Notes under the pieces: model-generated
The model's input: the letters and a program-made list of their open reading frames with translations, nothing else
What the model was told of the DNA's origin: nothing
Databases searched by the model: none
NCBI RefSeq assembly: GCF_032362555.1
Contig: NC_083529.1
Location: 1,302,001 to 1,366,000, forward strand
DNA: 64,000 nucleotides
From: Amyelois transitella
Taxonomy: Eukaryota; Arthropoda; Insecta; Lepidoptera; Pyralidae
Direction of reading: 5' to 3'
Translations under genes and position numbers: made by a program
Shown: positions 10,983 to 24,600 of the stretch, piece by piece
How positions within the stretch are numbered: the first letter of the stretch is position 1
Layout: every line of letters starts with the position of its first letter

Positions 10983-13900
10983 TAAATAAAAAGTTAATTC
11001 AGAAATAAAACAGAAAATTGAAATATTTCTTAAAAGAAAGTACAACTATTTATTTGATTTAAATATCATTACAAACTAATATAAAAAACTAAATCAAATG
11101 TAAATCTAAATTTCCTATTTTGGTTTGGACTACCTGTTACTTTCTCTGAATGTCATTTTATCAATGCCACCAACACATCATTTTCGAGACTTATAACTAT
11201 TATCTCTGTCTTCCCGTAGACGTACCTACGTACCAAACTGTGAAATTGTTTTGATAAATAGTCTTGACCGAAATTATAATGTTCTGAGGTTTGGGAGAGT
11301 AGTGATAATTGAAAAATGAAAAAGTGTTTGATAGAACTATTGTTGGATGCCCTTTAGAAGTCGGAAATTTTCCAATGTGCGTAGGGGAATATTGTCGAGT
11401 CCACTGCAAGATATTGGCTGTGCTTATTAAATTTTTTAAATAAAATAAAAAAACTTACGATATTGTGTGTTCATAATTATTTTACCAGAGGATGAACTCT
11501 AACATAAGTCAATATTGAATCACTTTACTCATGTCATTTATTTTTTAATCATTTTTGTATGGATAAAAATATGTACTTGTAATTAAATCATTATATTTTT
11601 TAGAGTAATTTCACAAGAATCGGAATTCAACCAAATTGTAACAATTTGATATCGTTTATTCTAATATTGTGTGTTATATTTTATTTTAGTTTCATAGTAT
11701 AGGTCAATCATTCTCGAAGTTTATATAATTATACGTTATACATAATATTTTACCGTCACATTCAACGATTCCTCCTTGAAGGTAAAATAACTCTGAATAC
11801 CTAAACGTTTTAAGTATTTTCGTGGTCGTAAAATTAAGAGTAAAATGTAAAATAATGTACTCTCATATCTATTACCATATCTTCAAACTTTACCATTTTA
11901 TTAATCTTGGGATAACATTTTACAAAATATTTAAAAAGCTAATTTTGGGTTTAATAGAAAAGCAATAACTTGCTAATATGGAGTATTTTTTTTAATACTG
12001 CATTTGACCTTTGGAATTTATTATAGGTTGCATGAGATTATTTGGCCTGTATGCGTAATACATCCCGGATTAGTTTTCTAGAGATTTAGATAAAAAAATT
12101 GTAGAAATTAATTCTAAATCGAATATCATTCCAAGAATACTCGTAAAAATTTACTGTAACCTCTGGTATTACCACAAAACAATGTATTGTTATTCTGTGA
12201 ATAATTATTTTATTCCGTGAGTGGAATTTAGTTATTCAAAATTTTCAAAAAGTTGAATTTTAGATTTAACTTTAAATTTGTAATTAAGTGTAAAATTATT
12301 TTGTTTTTCTGTATTTTTATCTGTATCAAATGTAAATTATAACTTAGTTTTGTGGTAAAACCATTTATTTTAAGAATGCAGCGGTCCATCGTTAACCTTT
12401 ACTCCTTAGACTTCCTATTGTTAGATATTGTTATTACCTGTATAGACAATGTCCTAAAGACAAAATGATTAGATTTTTTAATGTAACTTTATCCAAATCC
12501 CTAAAATTATTGTGATTACGAAATAAATATCGTCAAAAAATTGGAACGTTTTGTTCCTTTATAAGACATTTTGAAATTTTCCAATTGGTAATTCTGCGCC
12601 TTCACAAATATTTCCTTCCCATTATAGCAGTAACATACTTTATCGAGCTTTCATACATATTATGACAATAAAATAAGACAATAAATTATACATAACTATA
12701 ATTATATTTAGATTAGGCAAACATTTCAACTATTAATAAGAATTTTTTCCTGTAAGAAGTATGGATTGTGTGTTATTATTATTATAAATAAAACATGCTC
12801 GCAAAATTTAATCGAAAATACCTAAACAAAAATGTCATGTTTATTTATGTCACTCTACCTCTTAATATTTTCCATTAATTATAATAACTTTACAAAGAAA
12901 TGTCGTTGTATGAAAAGTATGAACTTTTTGTTTAAAATCGCTTATACATAGGTAAAAAAAAATTATATATAAAATAGTTTGTTCGTGTTAGATGCCTTTA
13001 TTAGCTTGTATATATCTACCAATCTAGAAATTATATAAAATACAATTTATAAATTAATTAAAATATGTAATTTAAAATTTCATAGTTGAATCATTTCTTT
13101 TAATTAATAATTTTATAACACCAATTGAACGAACATTCCTAGAGTTGACATGATGACAATATTTTTTGTTGAAATTAACAATAACTTAATAATTATAAAT
13201 TAGAAGGCCTAAACCCCTGCGTCTAAAATAAATATTTTTTTTTGGATAATTTTGTTGCTTAGACAAAAAGAAATATTAGAATTCTAAAATTGTTAGAACA
13301 TTATATAAAAATCAGTGGAGTAATTTTTTAAATAAATTAATAGACAAATAATAGGTTGTGAATTTATACATTTTCTAGATTTTTATAATGATAATGAGTG
13401 TGTAAAAAGTAAAAAAAAAAATATATAGTGGCTTTGTCAGTAAGTTCCATCTGCTTGCTTGCATAATTAATAAAATAATAAATATAAAATTATCTAAGCG
13501 CACACAATTCGTATTATAAATTTAACACCAAATGGAAATGTGTATGGTGCATTTATTGGGAAGATTGATTAAAATATTGTGTCATTGTGAAATATAAATT
13601 GTAACGCCTTTTTTTAAATATGAATTCCATGAATATAATGGACTTAAATATTATAATTTACTTTATATCTTGTTAAATTTCGAAAGGTATCTGCTTTGTA
13701 GCATAAAAAATAATTAATTTTTATTTTATATATAAAAAAATATTTACCATTTATTTCAGTAATATTCAACGATAATGTGCAGAATATTCCTTTTTCTAAG
13801 AAAAATCTACACAAACATAGTAGGTACTTGCGGATATGAATTTCATTCATGTAAGTACCTACTTTGTTTTAAATTAACATTTATATTATTCAAATCTTAG

Positions 13901-16290
13901 TAATGATAATATTTAATAAGAGCATTAGATATCGAATAAAACGAACTGGATTTATTTATATCAGATAACTTAAGTATGATAGTAAAATCCTTTAATGTTT
14001 TACCAGCTAGCATCGAAGCAAATTACTCGAAAATTTAATTTGATGTGTGACGAAATTTTAGAACTTATGGCTTAGCCTTCTAGCTTATGTAATGTGGTAG
14101 CAAAGTGTGCCTGTCCTAGGTCTTATTGAGTACCTATAGAATAGAAAATGCTGATGTTTATATAATTATTAATTAGATATTATATTAGAACATCGATGTA
14201 GATACAAGTAATAAAAAACTTTGTGTTATGTGTTTATATTATTCAATTTTATTACTGTTTTTCTTATTGAATGTTATTTAAAAAAAATCGCCCTCTTAAG
14301 GAACAAAAAAAAAACGCTAATTATTACATGTTAATTATTACATAAAACGGAAAGCTTTATGGCCATTTCCTTTACGATAACTTTAAATTTTAATGGAATC
14401 ATCTTACTTTACAATAGAAGTACAATATGCAAATCATTAAAAAGGCTAGTTTATAACTTGGACCTTTGAATCTTAATTTCATCATTTAAAAAATGTGGTA
14501 TTTATGCTTCGTGCCTGTTTGTTCTGTATGTCCCATTAAGGAAAGAGACATGATATGTTTATTCTGTTGCACGATAAATAAAATTTTATTTTTTGCTTTA
14601 ATATTTTTATCTAGTTTTTTTTTACATTTTCTTGGGAGGGCTCCATAGTCTATTATTATATATCTATAGTTTTTAAGATAGAAGGCTTTAATTAGTTTAG
14701 TGGTCCTTGAAAAGACTTTATAGTGTACAAAATTATGACAAATGAAATATTTAAATGTATAATACTTTGGTTCACTTTGATTTGCGTTAAATTATATGAA
14801 ATGTACATCATCTATTTTATGTGACTTTATTATTTTTTTTATATTCAAAAAATTAGATACTCAAATATTATATAGTAACGAATATGACAATAATGTTTTC
14901 TAAATAATAACATGATGTTAAAACGATTTAATAAAAAAATATCTAATAATAATGAGAAAGTATTATTGAAACATTTATCAAAATTTCGAAGTATTTTTAG
15001 GTATTTCCAAATAATTTTCATTCTTAAACTGCGTTTATTTCAAAGTAATTTGATGCAATCACAAAATATTATGTTTTCACCTGTCACTTTTATACCTATG
15101 TAGAAATTGAATTTATGATTAAAACTAACATTAAATCTATTAATATTTTTCCTCTAGTTGGTTTAAGTAAATTGCTGAAAATGCCTAAATAAATACTAGA
15201 ATGATTTGTCATAACTTGATGTTTTATTGACCCTCAGAAATAAAAACTAACGGAATTCGTAGTAATTTTTTTTTTCCAAAAAAATATTCTGCGCATGTCC
15301 ATAGAGTAGGTTTTGTAACTTTCGTGCTAGGCACTAAACAGAGAAAATTTTTGGCATTAAAGATATTTCTTTTTATAACATTAATTTAATAAATTGATAT
15401 AAGTAATACTTATTTTAAATTTAAATGTGTTGTTCTGTGTTTGCTATTCCGTCTTTCACGTCAAAGCCACTGAATCGGTTTCCAAGAAATTTAATTAAAT
15501 GTTGATGAAATACCTAATATTAAAATTAGGAAAAAATCTGCTTAAATTTTTTTATTTGTTCTAAACCTCGTATTATCTCGGTAATTCTTAACCAACTTTT
15601 GATTATCTCAATTATTTTTTAGTACAATCTAACGGCGTTCAATTAAACTAAGTATTAATGTGTATGCTCGGCACTACGCTCCATGGATCACGTATTATTT
15701 TTAGTGCTCACACCGAGCGATAGAAGGCGCTAGTGTAAACTATTTGCAAATCATTATTTTTTTACTCTCAACGTGACGCTAAATGTTATTATTATTATAT
15801 GAACAATAGTATTAGTTTAATAAGTTCCCCATGGCATTATTATTATTTGTACTAACGAATATTTTCATCGAATATTGATAAATACAGGCAGTGATCTAAT
15901 GTTCCTCGATACCGTTATCATAGCAATGTTCAAGGTAACAATTATTTAAACTTGTCTGTCTGTGTTGCCTTCCTCTGGTCACAACGACACAGATTGAGGA
16001 CAATAATATTTTTATTTTAAAATATATAAAAGTCTCCAACTCCAACGTTGTATAAACGTAACTATAACGTTTTTTTTTTTTAATATTTTCGTTTGCAACG
16101 ATTATAGTAAAAAAAAATATATGGAAAGTACCAAGGAATATAATTATGTACTTTGTTTTAGGTATTACGAGTACATACAAAATCCAAGACCCGCTCTAGA
16201 GATTTTAAATATTAGACGGGACATATTACACAGCCTCAATGATAAATGAATACGATATGATATGGAAAACACTATTTTTTTGTCATTTAT
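10983..16290. other. Repeat-poor AT-rich intergenic stretch
   Basis: 5.3 kb with no RS, Helitron or tRNA-SINE copy except one eroded RS-like trace near 14459-14560. No convincing exon was seen on either strand; open frames are short and AT-driven. It lies downstream of the transporter and may include alternative 3' UTR. Confidence 0.5.
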
Positions 16291-16541
16291 TCATATGATC
16301 ACGTCTATGCCCCTTGCGGGATAGTCAGAGCCAATAGTCTTGAAAGACTGATAGGCCACGTTCAGGTAGGAAGCTTAATAATAGAATTGAGATTCAAATA
16401 GTGACAGGTTGCTAGCCCATCGCCTAAAAAAGAATCCCATGTTTGTAAGCCTATCCCTTAGTCGCCTTTTACAACATCCATGGGAATGAGATGGAATGGT
16501 CCTATTCTTTTTTGTATTGGTGCCGGTAACCACACGGTACT
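16291..16541 (-). mobile_element. RS repeat, full length
   Basis: Complete reversed copy at the right border of the repeat-poor stretch. Confidence 0.9.
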
Positions 16542-16544
16542 TTC

Positions 16545-17225
16545 CCCTTATAATTGCAAATAAACCCACCCTCTCTCAGTGTGTGTGTGCAGGACGATAA
16601 GAACCAGTTGGACAAATGATCCTGTCCGGATCTTCACTCCCGTGGGAATTAGAGTAAATGTACCTACCTAACTAAAAAGTGAAAAATACATATGTTTTCG
16701 ACCGAGAAGAAGAGATAGTTCTTTGCATTTATAATATAGTATGGATGGTTGGATTGAATGAAATATTCAATACATACTAAAGTCCAGTAAGTACCTAATA
16801 AGTAAAATATAAAAATCTGCATCTCCTATTAAAAATATATAATTATTATATAATATTATATGTATACTTAGGTAACCTATATTACTCCTATTTCTTTGCT
16901 TAAACTATAACATGCAGCGAAAAACTAAACTTTAAAGTCGTTAAATATTAAAAGGTATGGGATAAAAGAAATAATATTTTCTTATTAAATTAAATTAATT
17001 TATTTTCATGATTAAAAATAAAATAAATCGTCAATTATAATTACAGTTAATTTCAATCAGCTTTAACTATTTTACTAATTTCAACATACATACATACATA
17101 CATAAATAGGTACACGCCTCATCTACTAATTTCAAGTTATTGTTTATTTCGAAATCTGTAAGAAGTGTTATTAAATAAACTTTAAAAATAAAACTGCGGG
17201 CTTTTTACCACAAAAATATCATACA
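16545..17225. other. No gene seen
   Basis: AT-rich with a short CATA microsatellite at 17086-17104. Confidence 0.5.
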
Positions 17226-17430
17226 CTAGAGGCCGCCCGCGACTTCGTCCGCATGGAAACCCTATCAATCCCGCGGGAACTCTGGGATAAAAAGTAGCCT
17301 ATGTGTTATTCTGGGTCTTCAGCTACCTACATACCAAATTTCATGGTAATCGGTTCAGATGTTTTTGCGTGAAAGAGTAACAAACATCCATACATCCATA
17401 CAAACTTTCGCCTTTATAATAGTAGTAGGA
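17226..17430 (-). mobile_element. Small non-autonomous Helitron
   Basis: Reversed: TCCTACTACTATTATAAAGG at 17430 to CTAG at 17226; contains the CCCGCGACTTCGTCCGC hairpin. Confidence 0.8.
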
Positions 17431-17600
17431 CTATTACAACCCCAATTTGCCATAGACTCACACCCTCAACCCCGCCAGGCTGCCCCGCCCCTTTTCTTAT
17501 CAGCACTTCGCACGCTTTACCATTACCCCCCACTCCACCCCCCACTCCCCTCCCCTAACAATCAGTGGGGCTTAGAGACACGTGCCTATTTGAAATTAAT
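17431..17600. other. C-rich tract
   Basis: Strong C bias on the + strand (CCACTCCACCCCCCACTCCC) after a Helitron. No reading frame of interest. Confidence 0.6.
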
Positions 17601-17861
17601 TTTATTGGGAAATCGTGTGGTAGCATAATAAAAATGTTTTTTTATTTTAAATTTTTTATTTGATAACGTGTCAATTTAGCATTTAAAAGATTTGAAGATT
17701 GGTACAGTTAGTTGAATATAACAATAAATCATACGTAATGATATATTAATTTAATAATTATATATATTTTCTCCACAAGATAATACAATTCATGTCGCGT
17801 TTAGAATCGTACGAAAGTTCATAAATAATGTCCTAGAAAGTTTATAATTTTTTTTTTTTGG

Positions 17862-17950
17862 TTGGGCGATGGTCTATCAACCTGTCACTGTCAATATCTA
17901 AATCTCATCACTTTAGCCATTATAGCTAAATATGGCCTTTGTATCTTAAT
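17862..17950 (+). mobile_element. RS repeat, eroded middle part
   Basis: GGGCGATGGTCTATCAACCTG and following bases match the RS middle with many changes. Confidence 0.55.
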
Positions 17951-18523
17951 CTATTGGCTGACTTTTGAACAAAATCTTAAACATGAACCCTTTACAAAAT
18001 ATACAAAGGCTGGCAATATGTCTAATAAGTTCACAATATCTTTAGCAGATTTCCGTCGCTTTATTATTTTTTATCAGATTTTTACCGCTTCGGGGATAAA
18101 AAAGTGAAGCCCGCAATTATGAGATTAACAAGGTTCTTTGGCTTAACTTTTTGATCAGCGTTGCAAAGATTAATGAAAAAAAAACGGGTACACTTTTAAT
18201 TCATCAGTAAAGTGTAATTTAATATTTCTTTTGCTCTTTGTTTCTTCATAACGTATTTCAGTATTAAGTAACTGTTTAATACAAATAAATATACATACCT
18301 ACAAATGTGCTACTTCAATAAGCACTGTAAAAAAAAAAATTTTTGAATTTTTGTCGCTGATTTAAAACAACCTTGTTTCTCAAAAATATGGAAGATTTAG
18401 ACCAATATTAGGCATTAGCCATTCACGCTCTGTAAATAATATTTGGAAGAGTCTCTTCCATATATTAATAAATTTTGTTGTTGTTTTTTTATCAAAAATA
18501 CTTAAAAACACCAAAAATATAGA

Positions 18524-18529
18524 TTTATT
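18524..18529 (-). promoter_or_regulatory. Poly(A) signal of JHEH gene 1
   Basis: AATAAA on the minus strand about 100 bases after the stop codon. Confidence 0.5.
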
Positions 18530-18629
18530 TATTTAAAAAAAACTTAACTATAAAAAACATAGAAAGTTAAAGAATCTTATCAACAACAAAAAATAAAATA
18601 TTAGATTAAAAACCCAATATAAACGTTAT

Positions 18630-21600
18630 TTAAAGCTCATCCTTACTTTTTTGTAACTTTTTAAACGCCGCAATAGCGTTCAGAACATCTTCAGAAAATA
18701 CTTTAGGCAGTTCCCAAGCTAGAAAATGGCCGCCCTCGTTCAAAACTGAAACGTTCACCAAATTGTCGTATTTCATTCTCAAAACCACAGGCGGGTGGTA
18801 GTAAATCTCGTATTTGGCTTGTGCCACCCATGTTGGGACGTATGATTTCAAACTGAAACAAGAAATAATAAATAAAGTGGAGAACGCGCGTAAAAAGAAT
18901 CGAATCGTGTCAATATGTGCTCTTAGAATTTCAGATAATCATCTCATAATGCATAAACCGCTTCAGGAACTTATTTACATGTCAAATTGCAACTTTCTTC
19001 CACCCATCGGTTAGATTTGTGTTTTACGAGCCAATGCGTAAAATATGAAAATCACTCTCTTGAGAAAATCATTTTTTTTGTGGACTTTTTTTGTCTTTAA
19101 AGAAGTTCTTAAGACATTTCATAGGCTTTCTGATGGGCTAACAGTTAGTTTCCCTTTAGTCGCTATTGATATCCACACAACGAACTCTATGAATTCTAGT
19201 CTATCGGAAAATAATAAAATAATAATCCCTTTCGGCCGAAAAACTTACAGATGAAATCCCAATTTCGTATGCGCTTTGCTTGCAGACTCGGCGTAAATTC
19301 TTATTGATGTAGTTATCGAATTGCCAGTCCAATAGATCATCAGATTGTCAAGAATCTGGTCTTTGCTGAACCTCCAGGATCTCATGCCACCGTCTTCAAG
19401 CTTCACATTGTGTAAATTTGTAGCAGCTACCGATTTTTCTAAGATATAAGCAAGGAGTCCCACAGGGGAGTCTGTTAGGCAGACACCTGAAAATGAGATT
19501 ACATACATACATACAAACATACATATCCCTAGTCACGTCAATATCCCTGGCGAAGTAAACAGAGACAACGGTCTTGAAAAGACTGATAGGCCGCATTCAG
19601 CTGTTTGGCTTAATGATAGAATTGAGATTCAAATAGTGACAGGTTACAAGCCCATCGTCCAAAAAAAATATCCCAAGTTTATAAGCCCTTAGCCGCCTTT
19701 TACGACGTCCAAAGGGAACAGATGGAGTGTCCTATTCTTTTTTGTATTGGTGCCGGGAACCACACGGCACCATGAGATTGAATGAGTTTATTGGTTTCAT
19801 CTATACGTAGGGTTCTAAATCTCTAGACACAGCGGTCTGGGCTGTGTGTTAATACCTACATCAGTCAGTGTTCACCAGGGCTTGAAAACGTTATTAAATC
19901 TATACTAATATTATAAAGCTGAAGAGTTTGTTTGAATGCGCTAATCTCAGGAACTACTGAATTTAAAAGTTCGAATTGAAAAAATCTTTGTGTTGAATAG
20001 ATCATTTATCGGCTTTAGGCTATATAACATCACGCTGCAACTATAAGGAGCGAAGAAATAATGGAAAATGTGAAAAATAAGGGGAAAATTATTCATCCTT
20101 GAGGGCTTCAATGATGCCCAAAATAACTATTCCACGCGGACAAAGTCGCGAGCACAGCTTGTTAAAAATAACATTTTAATATAGTTTTGAATAGTTCGGT
20201 TCGCAAAATTTCGTTCACTTTTAAATATTTTTAGATATGACGTTGACTTTTTACAAGAACTAAGCATACTTAAAAATATATCTATGTATAACTCGATTGT
20301 AGCTGAAGACCTATGCAGATTGCTTCTAATTAAGTTCAATTTATCTTCTTCCTCCTGGCTTTAATCCCGGATGCATCCTCTCCTTGACCATGGATCCTGG
20401 ATTGGGTGAGTCAGGATTTTACATTTTATGTATGTATGTCATATTTCGGGATGAAGCCTTCAACATTGGGTCACATCGAAAAGAATACATCAATTCACAA
20501 CGATGATTATATTAAAACTGTAAAGCTTTCTATATGGTCTCGTGTACCTTATCAAACTTACCAATAGTATCAGGTTTAGTGCTCTGCAGATGGTAATACC
20601 CAAGTTCTACAAGCACCAGTTTGTTATACTCCAATCTTTCAACTAAACTGGCCTCCATGAACAGAGTGGGATAGAAAGAGATGAAGTATTGCAACACCAT
20701 AGCCTTTAGCGATGGCACGAATCCAAAGTTGATATGGGAGCCTAAGATCTCCTGGAAAGTATTTAATGAACATACATACACATAGTCACGTTTATATCTC
20801 TTGCCGGGCAGACAGAGCCAACAGTCTTGGAAGTCTGATAGGCCACGTTCAGCTGTAAGGATTCATGATGGAATTAAGATTCAATTAGGGACAGGTTGAA
20901 AGCTCGCCGAACACAAAACCCATGTGCCTATATCGTAGTCGTTTTTTACGACATCCATACGAACAATACGTTAATGAAATCTTTGCTTGAACGAAAAGTA
21001 CTAGGACTGAAAGATTTACAGGAAAAATACAATTTGTAAGTTGATAAATTAAGGTAAACCTAAAGATTTCTTTTTTAAATTTAAAAGTACCTTTTTTTCG
21101 TTATAAAATCATGATATATGGATAGTGTAGTACACTGTACAGGTTTCCGTATACGAGTATGTTCCTTTGCTTTTTCGTTCGACTTTTTTTTAAATAGTTT
21201 TTTCTAAGATAGTAGTGTTGGAGGGTTAGTGCTCTGTTAGATAAAGCTACACTACTCCCATGACACAAGAAAGACAACTGGAACGTTGGGAGCCGTGGGT
21301 ATTGACAGGATTGTGGTCCAAAAAGTCTTCACATGTAAATTTAGACTGGAAACTTACCTTTGGAAACATTACAGTCATGATGTTAGAAATTTGGCTTCCC
21401 CAGTCGCCGCCTTGTATGTAAAACTTCTGGTGACCCAGCCTGTGCATCAAGTTCCTCATGATTACTGCCATTTGAGCTGGACCAAGCCCAGGACGAGACG
21501 CCGGCTGAAAATTTTATTTAATAACGAAAATTACCAGCAACTTAAAAGCCAGAAATTGAAACAAATAAAAGGTCCTCGCAAAATATAGAATACTTAGATC

Positions 21601-24600
21601 ATTAAAATCCATACGTGCATAAAAAAGAATAGGACCGTCACTCTATCTCGTTCCCATGGATGTCGTAAAAAGCGACTAAGGGATGGGCTAGCAACCTAGT
21701 CAAAAATTCAGTTTTTAAGTCAAAGGTAAATTACACAGATTAAATAGATTAGAAGGTTGAAGAGATCATTGCTGGACGTCGCAAAAGATGATATGCGAGC
21801 CAATGGACTGAAATCCAAGGACGCCGAAAACCTGGTCAAGTGGAGAGAGAAGAGTCGGAAGGCGGACCCCGGGTCCCGAAACACTTCTGTGGAGGGTGCA
21901 ATCGGGAACACAGAGAGAGAGAGAATAAATTACAGTCTCATTTTAGCTGTCTAAAATAATGCCATCAAATAATCCTGTAAACAACCCAAGTTTCGCAGCT
22001 CAGTGTTTCTACCGTAAAAAGTTGTGAGATCCATGTAATACCAAGTCCGTTAATCTATTTAGTCTCTACCTAAAGGACCTTCTGTATTAATTTATTACAT
22101 AAGTTATTATCATGCCAATATTAAAAATATATAATGCCTGATTGATAAATAACTGAAAATTCAGGCGTCTTGCTTTTTCCACGACGAAATTGGGTGTCGA
22201 AAATGGACTGATTTGCTTCGAGAAATGGATGGTGCTCGACTTAAATTACTTACATCAGAAAACCCATATCCAGGTAGACTTGGCACAATGACTTCTATCG
22301 CGTAGTCTCTTTCCTTAGTAACTGCTGTTAGAAGTGGAATAGCTTCGTAGAATTCTCTTACTGAACCTGGCCAGCCGTGAAGGAGAAGAAGAGGAATTAC
22401 TTCTTTATTTTTGACCTGTAGATAAAAAAAAATCTAGATGAAACAAAGTTATTATTTTAATAAATGTTTAGTGGACAAATTACACAGAACGAAGCCTCAA
22501 AGTAAGTTCGTAACTTGTGTTACGAGATACTAACTCAACGATACTATATTTCATAAAAAATACGTAGATAAAAATGCGTTGTCAGCAAATGTACGTAACG
22601 GGCATTGCGAGGTACTTCTGTCTACTGTTTTAATTAAATTACACGATAACAATAATCGTGAGGATATTGTTCGTGAAGTGTTAGACAGTGGAAGTACATC
22701 CAGTCTTATGACTGAAAAACTGTGTCAACAGTTAAGCTTACAGATTAGTCAGGTAACTAGCTCAATCCTAGGCATAAAAATATTTTTTTATAAAAATCCA
22801 AGACCCAGACCAATTTGTAAAAGTTCGTTTCTCATCATGACCTGACCGGGATTTGAACCCGGGAGAACAGACAAGCGCATTCCCGCTACGCCACAGGCAG
22901 TCATCAATGATTTTTATCGCCTTTGTCCAAAATTATGACAAACTGTGCCATATGGTTTTCAGCACTTTAGAATAGGACCACTTCATAATTTTCCCATAGG
23001 TGTCGTAAAAGGCGACTAAGGCTTAGGCTAATAAACTTTGGATTCCTCTTGTAGGCCATGGGCTAGCAACCCGTCATTATTTGAATCTCAATTCCGCCAT
23101 ACAGCTGTACTTGGCCTTCCAGTCTTTTCGAGGCTGTTGGCTCAGTCCACCCCGCAAGGGATATAGACGTGATTATGTGTATGTATACCAATCTCACCTG
23201 AGGTTTAACCCTGATGAAATGAACATCCAAACCTTGAATATTAGTCTTGAACTGCGGGTATTGATTCAAAAACCTTTCTCTCTCCCTGAACGGGTACTTT
23301 ACAGCCCAATAAGTGGTCCATTCGTCTATCATTTTAGTGTTAAACCCGTATTCGAAGCCGACTCCTTCAAGAGGCAGTCGAAAAGGGACGTGATTCTTCA
23401 GTCTTGATTTGAGATCTTTGATCATCTGAAATGCAAACGAAATTAAAAACATCATTTGTGCCTTGTGGTTCTCGATACTTTATAATGGACCCGTGGATGT
23501 TGTAAATGGTGTTAAAGAAAATAGGTACTATTCATCTAGTGCAGCTTTTACTTTGATCCATTAGAGGTCAGGTTACCCTGCAAAGGTTGCGGAGGTCAGA
23601 CGGGAGTCGCTTCGTGTGAAAACCTAACTTACCCTATCCAGGATCATTTCCAATGGCGCACCCCGGGTTCCACTTCAGGGGAAAGATTCCGATGTTAGTG
23701 TATAGAATACTTCATCACATTAATTCGTATGTCTATTTTTTGTATATGGAATAGAATACAATAGATTTATTTTCAATATTGGATTCCAGGTATTACTTAA
23801 TGACGTGACATCACTTAAATCTTATTATATCTATTACCGCTTCCAAAGCGCATGTATAGATGAAGCGGCGTGACAAACTACACTGCAGCATTTTAACCGG
23901 ACGTCAATGTAGATCTCATGAAGATGAAAGAAAGTCTGACAGATAATAAATAAGCCTTTTTCAGGAAAGCATGTGAGTTCCTGTTCAGGAGTAAACACTC
24001 ATACACTACACATATCTTCAAAACTCTAATTTGGTTCAATATCTATACATATAATCATGTCTATATCCCTTCCGGGGTAGACAGAGCCAACAATCTTGAA
24101 AAGACTGATAGGCCACGTTCAGCTGTTTGGCTTAATGATAGAATTGAGATTCAAATAGTGACAGGTTGCCAGCCCATCGCCTAAAAGAAGAATCCCAAGT
24201 AAATAAGCCTATCCTTTAGTTTAAGTTCAATATATTCCAAATTAAGTTACTAACTGCCGTGCGGTTGCCGGCACCAATAGAAAAAAGAATAGGACCACTC
24301 CATCTCGTTCCCATGGATGTCGTAAAAGACGGTTAAGGGATAAGCTTACAAACTTGGCATTCTTCAATTAGGCGACGGGCTAGCAACCTGTCACTATTTT
24401 AATCTCAATTCTATCACTAAGCCCAATAGCTCAATGTAGCCTATCAGTTTTTTCATGACTGTTGGATCTGTCTACATACATTCATATAATCACGTCTATA
24501 CCACGCAAGGGATATAGACGTGATATATAATAAATAAATAAATATATACGGGACAAATTACATTAATTGGGTTAGCCTCGAAGTAAGTTTGAGACTTGTG

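Noticed and set aside
15896-16180. 94-codon minus-strand frame in the repeat desert
   Set aside because: AT-driven composition, no motif, no splice or start context.
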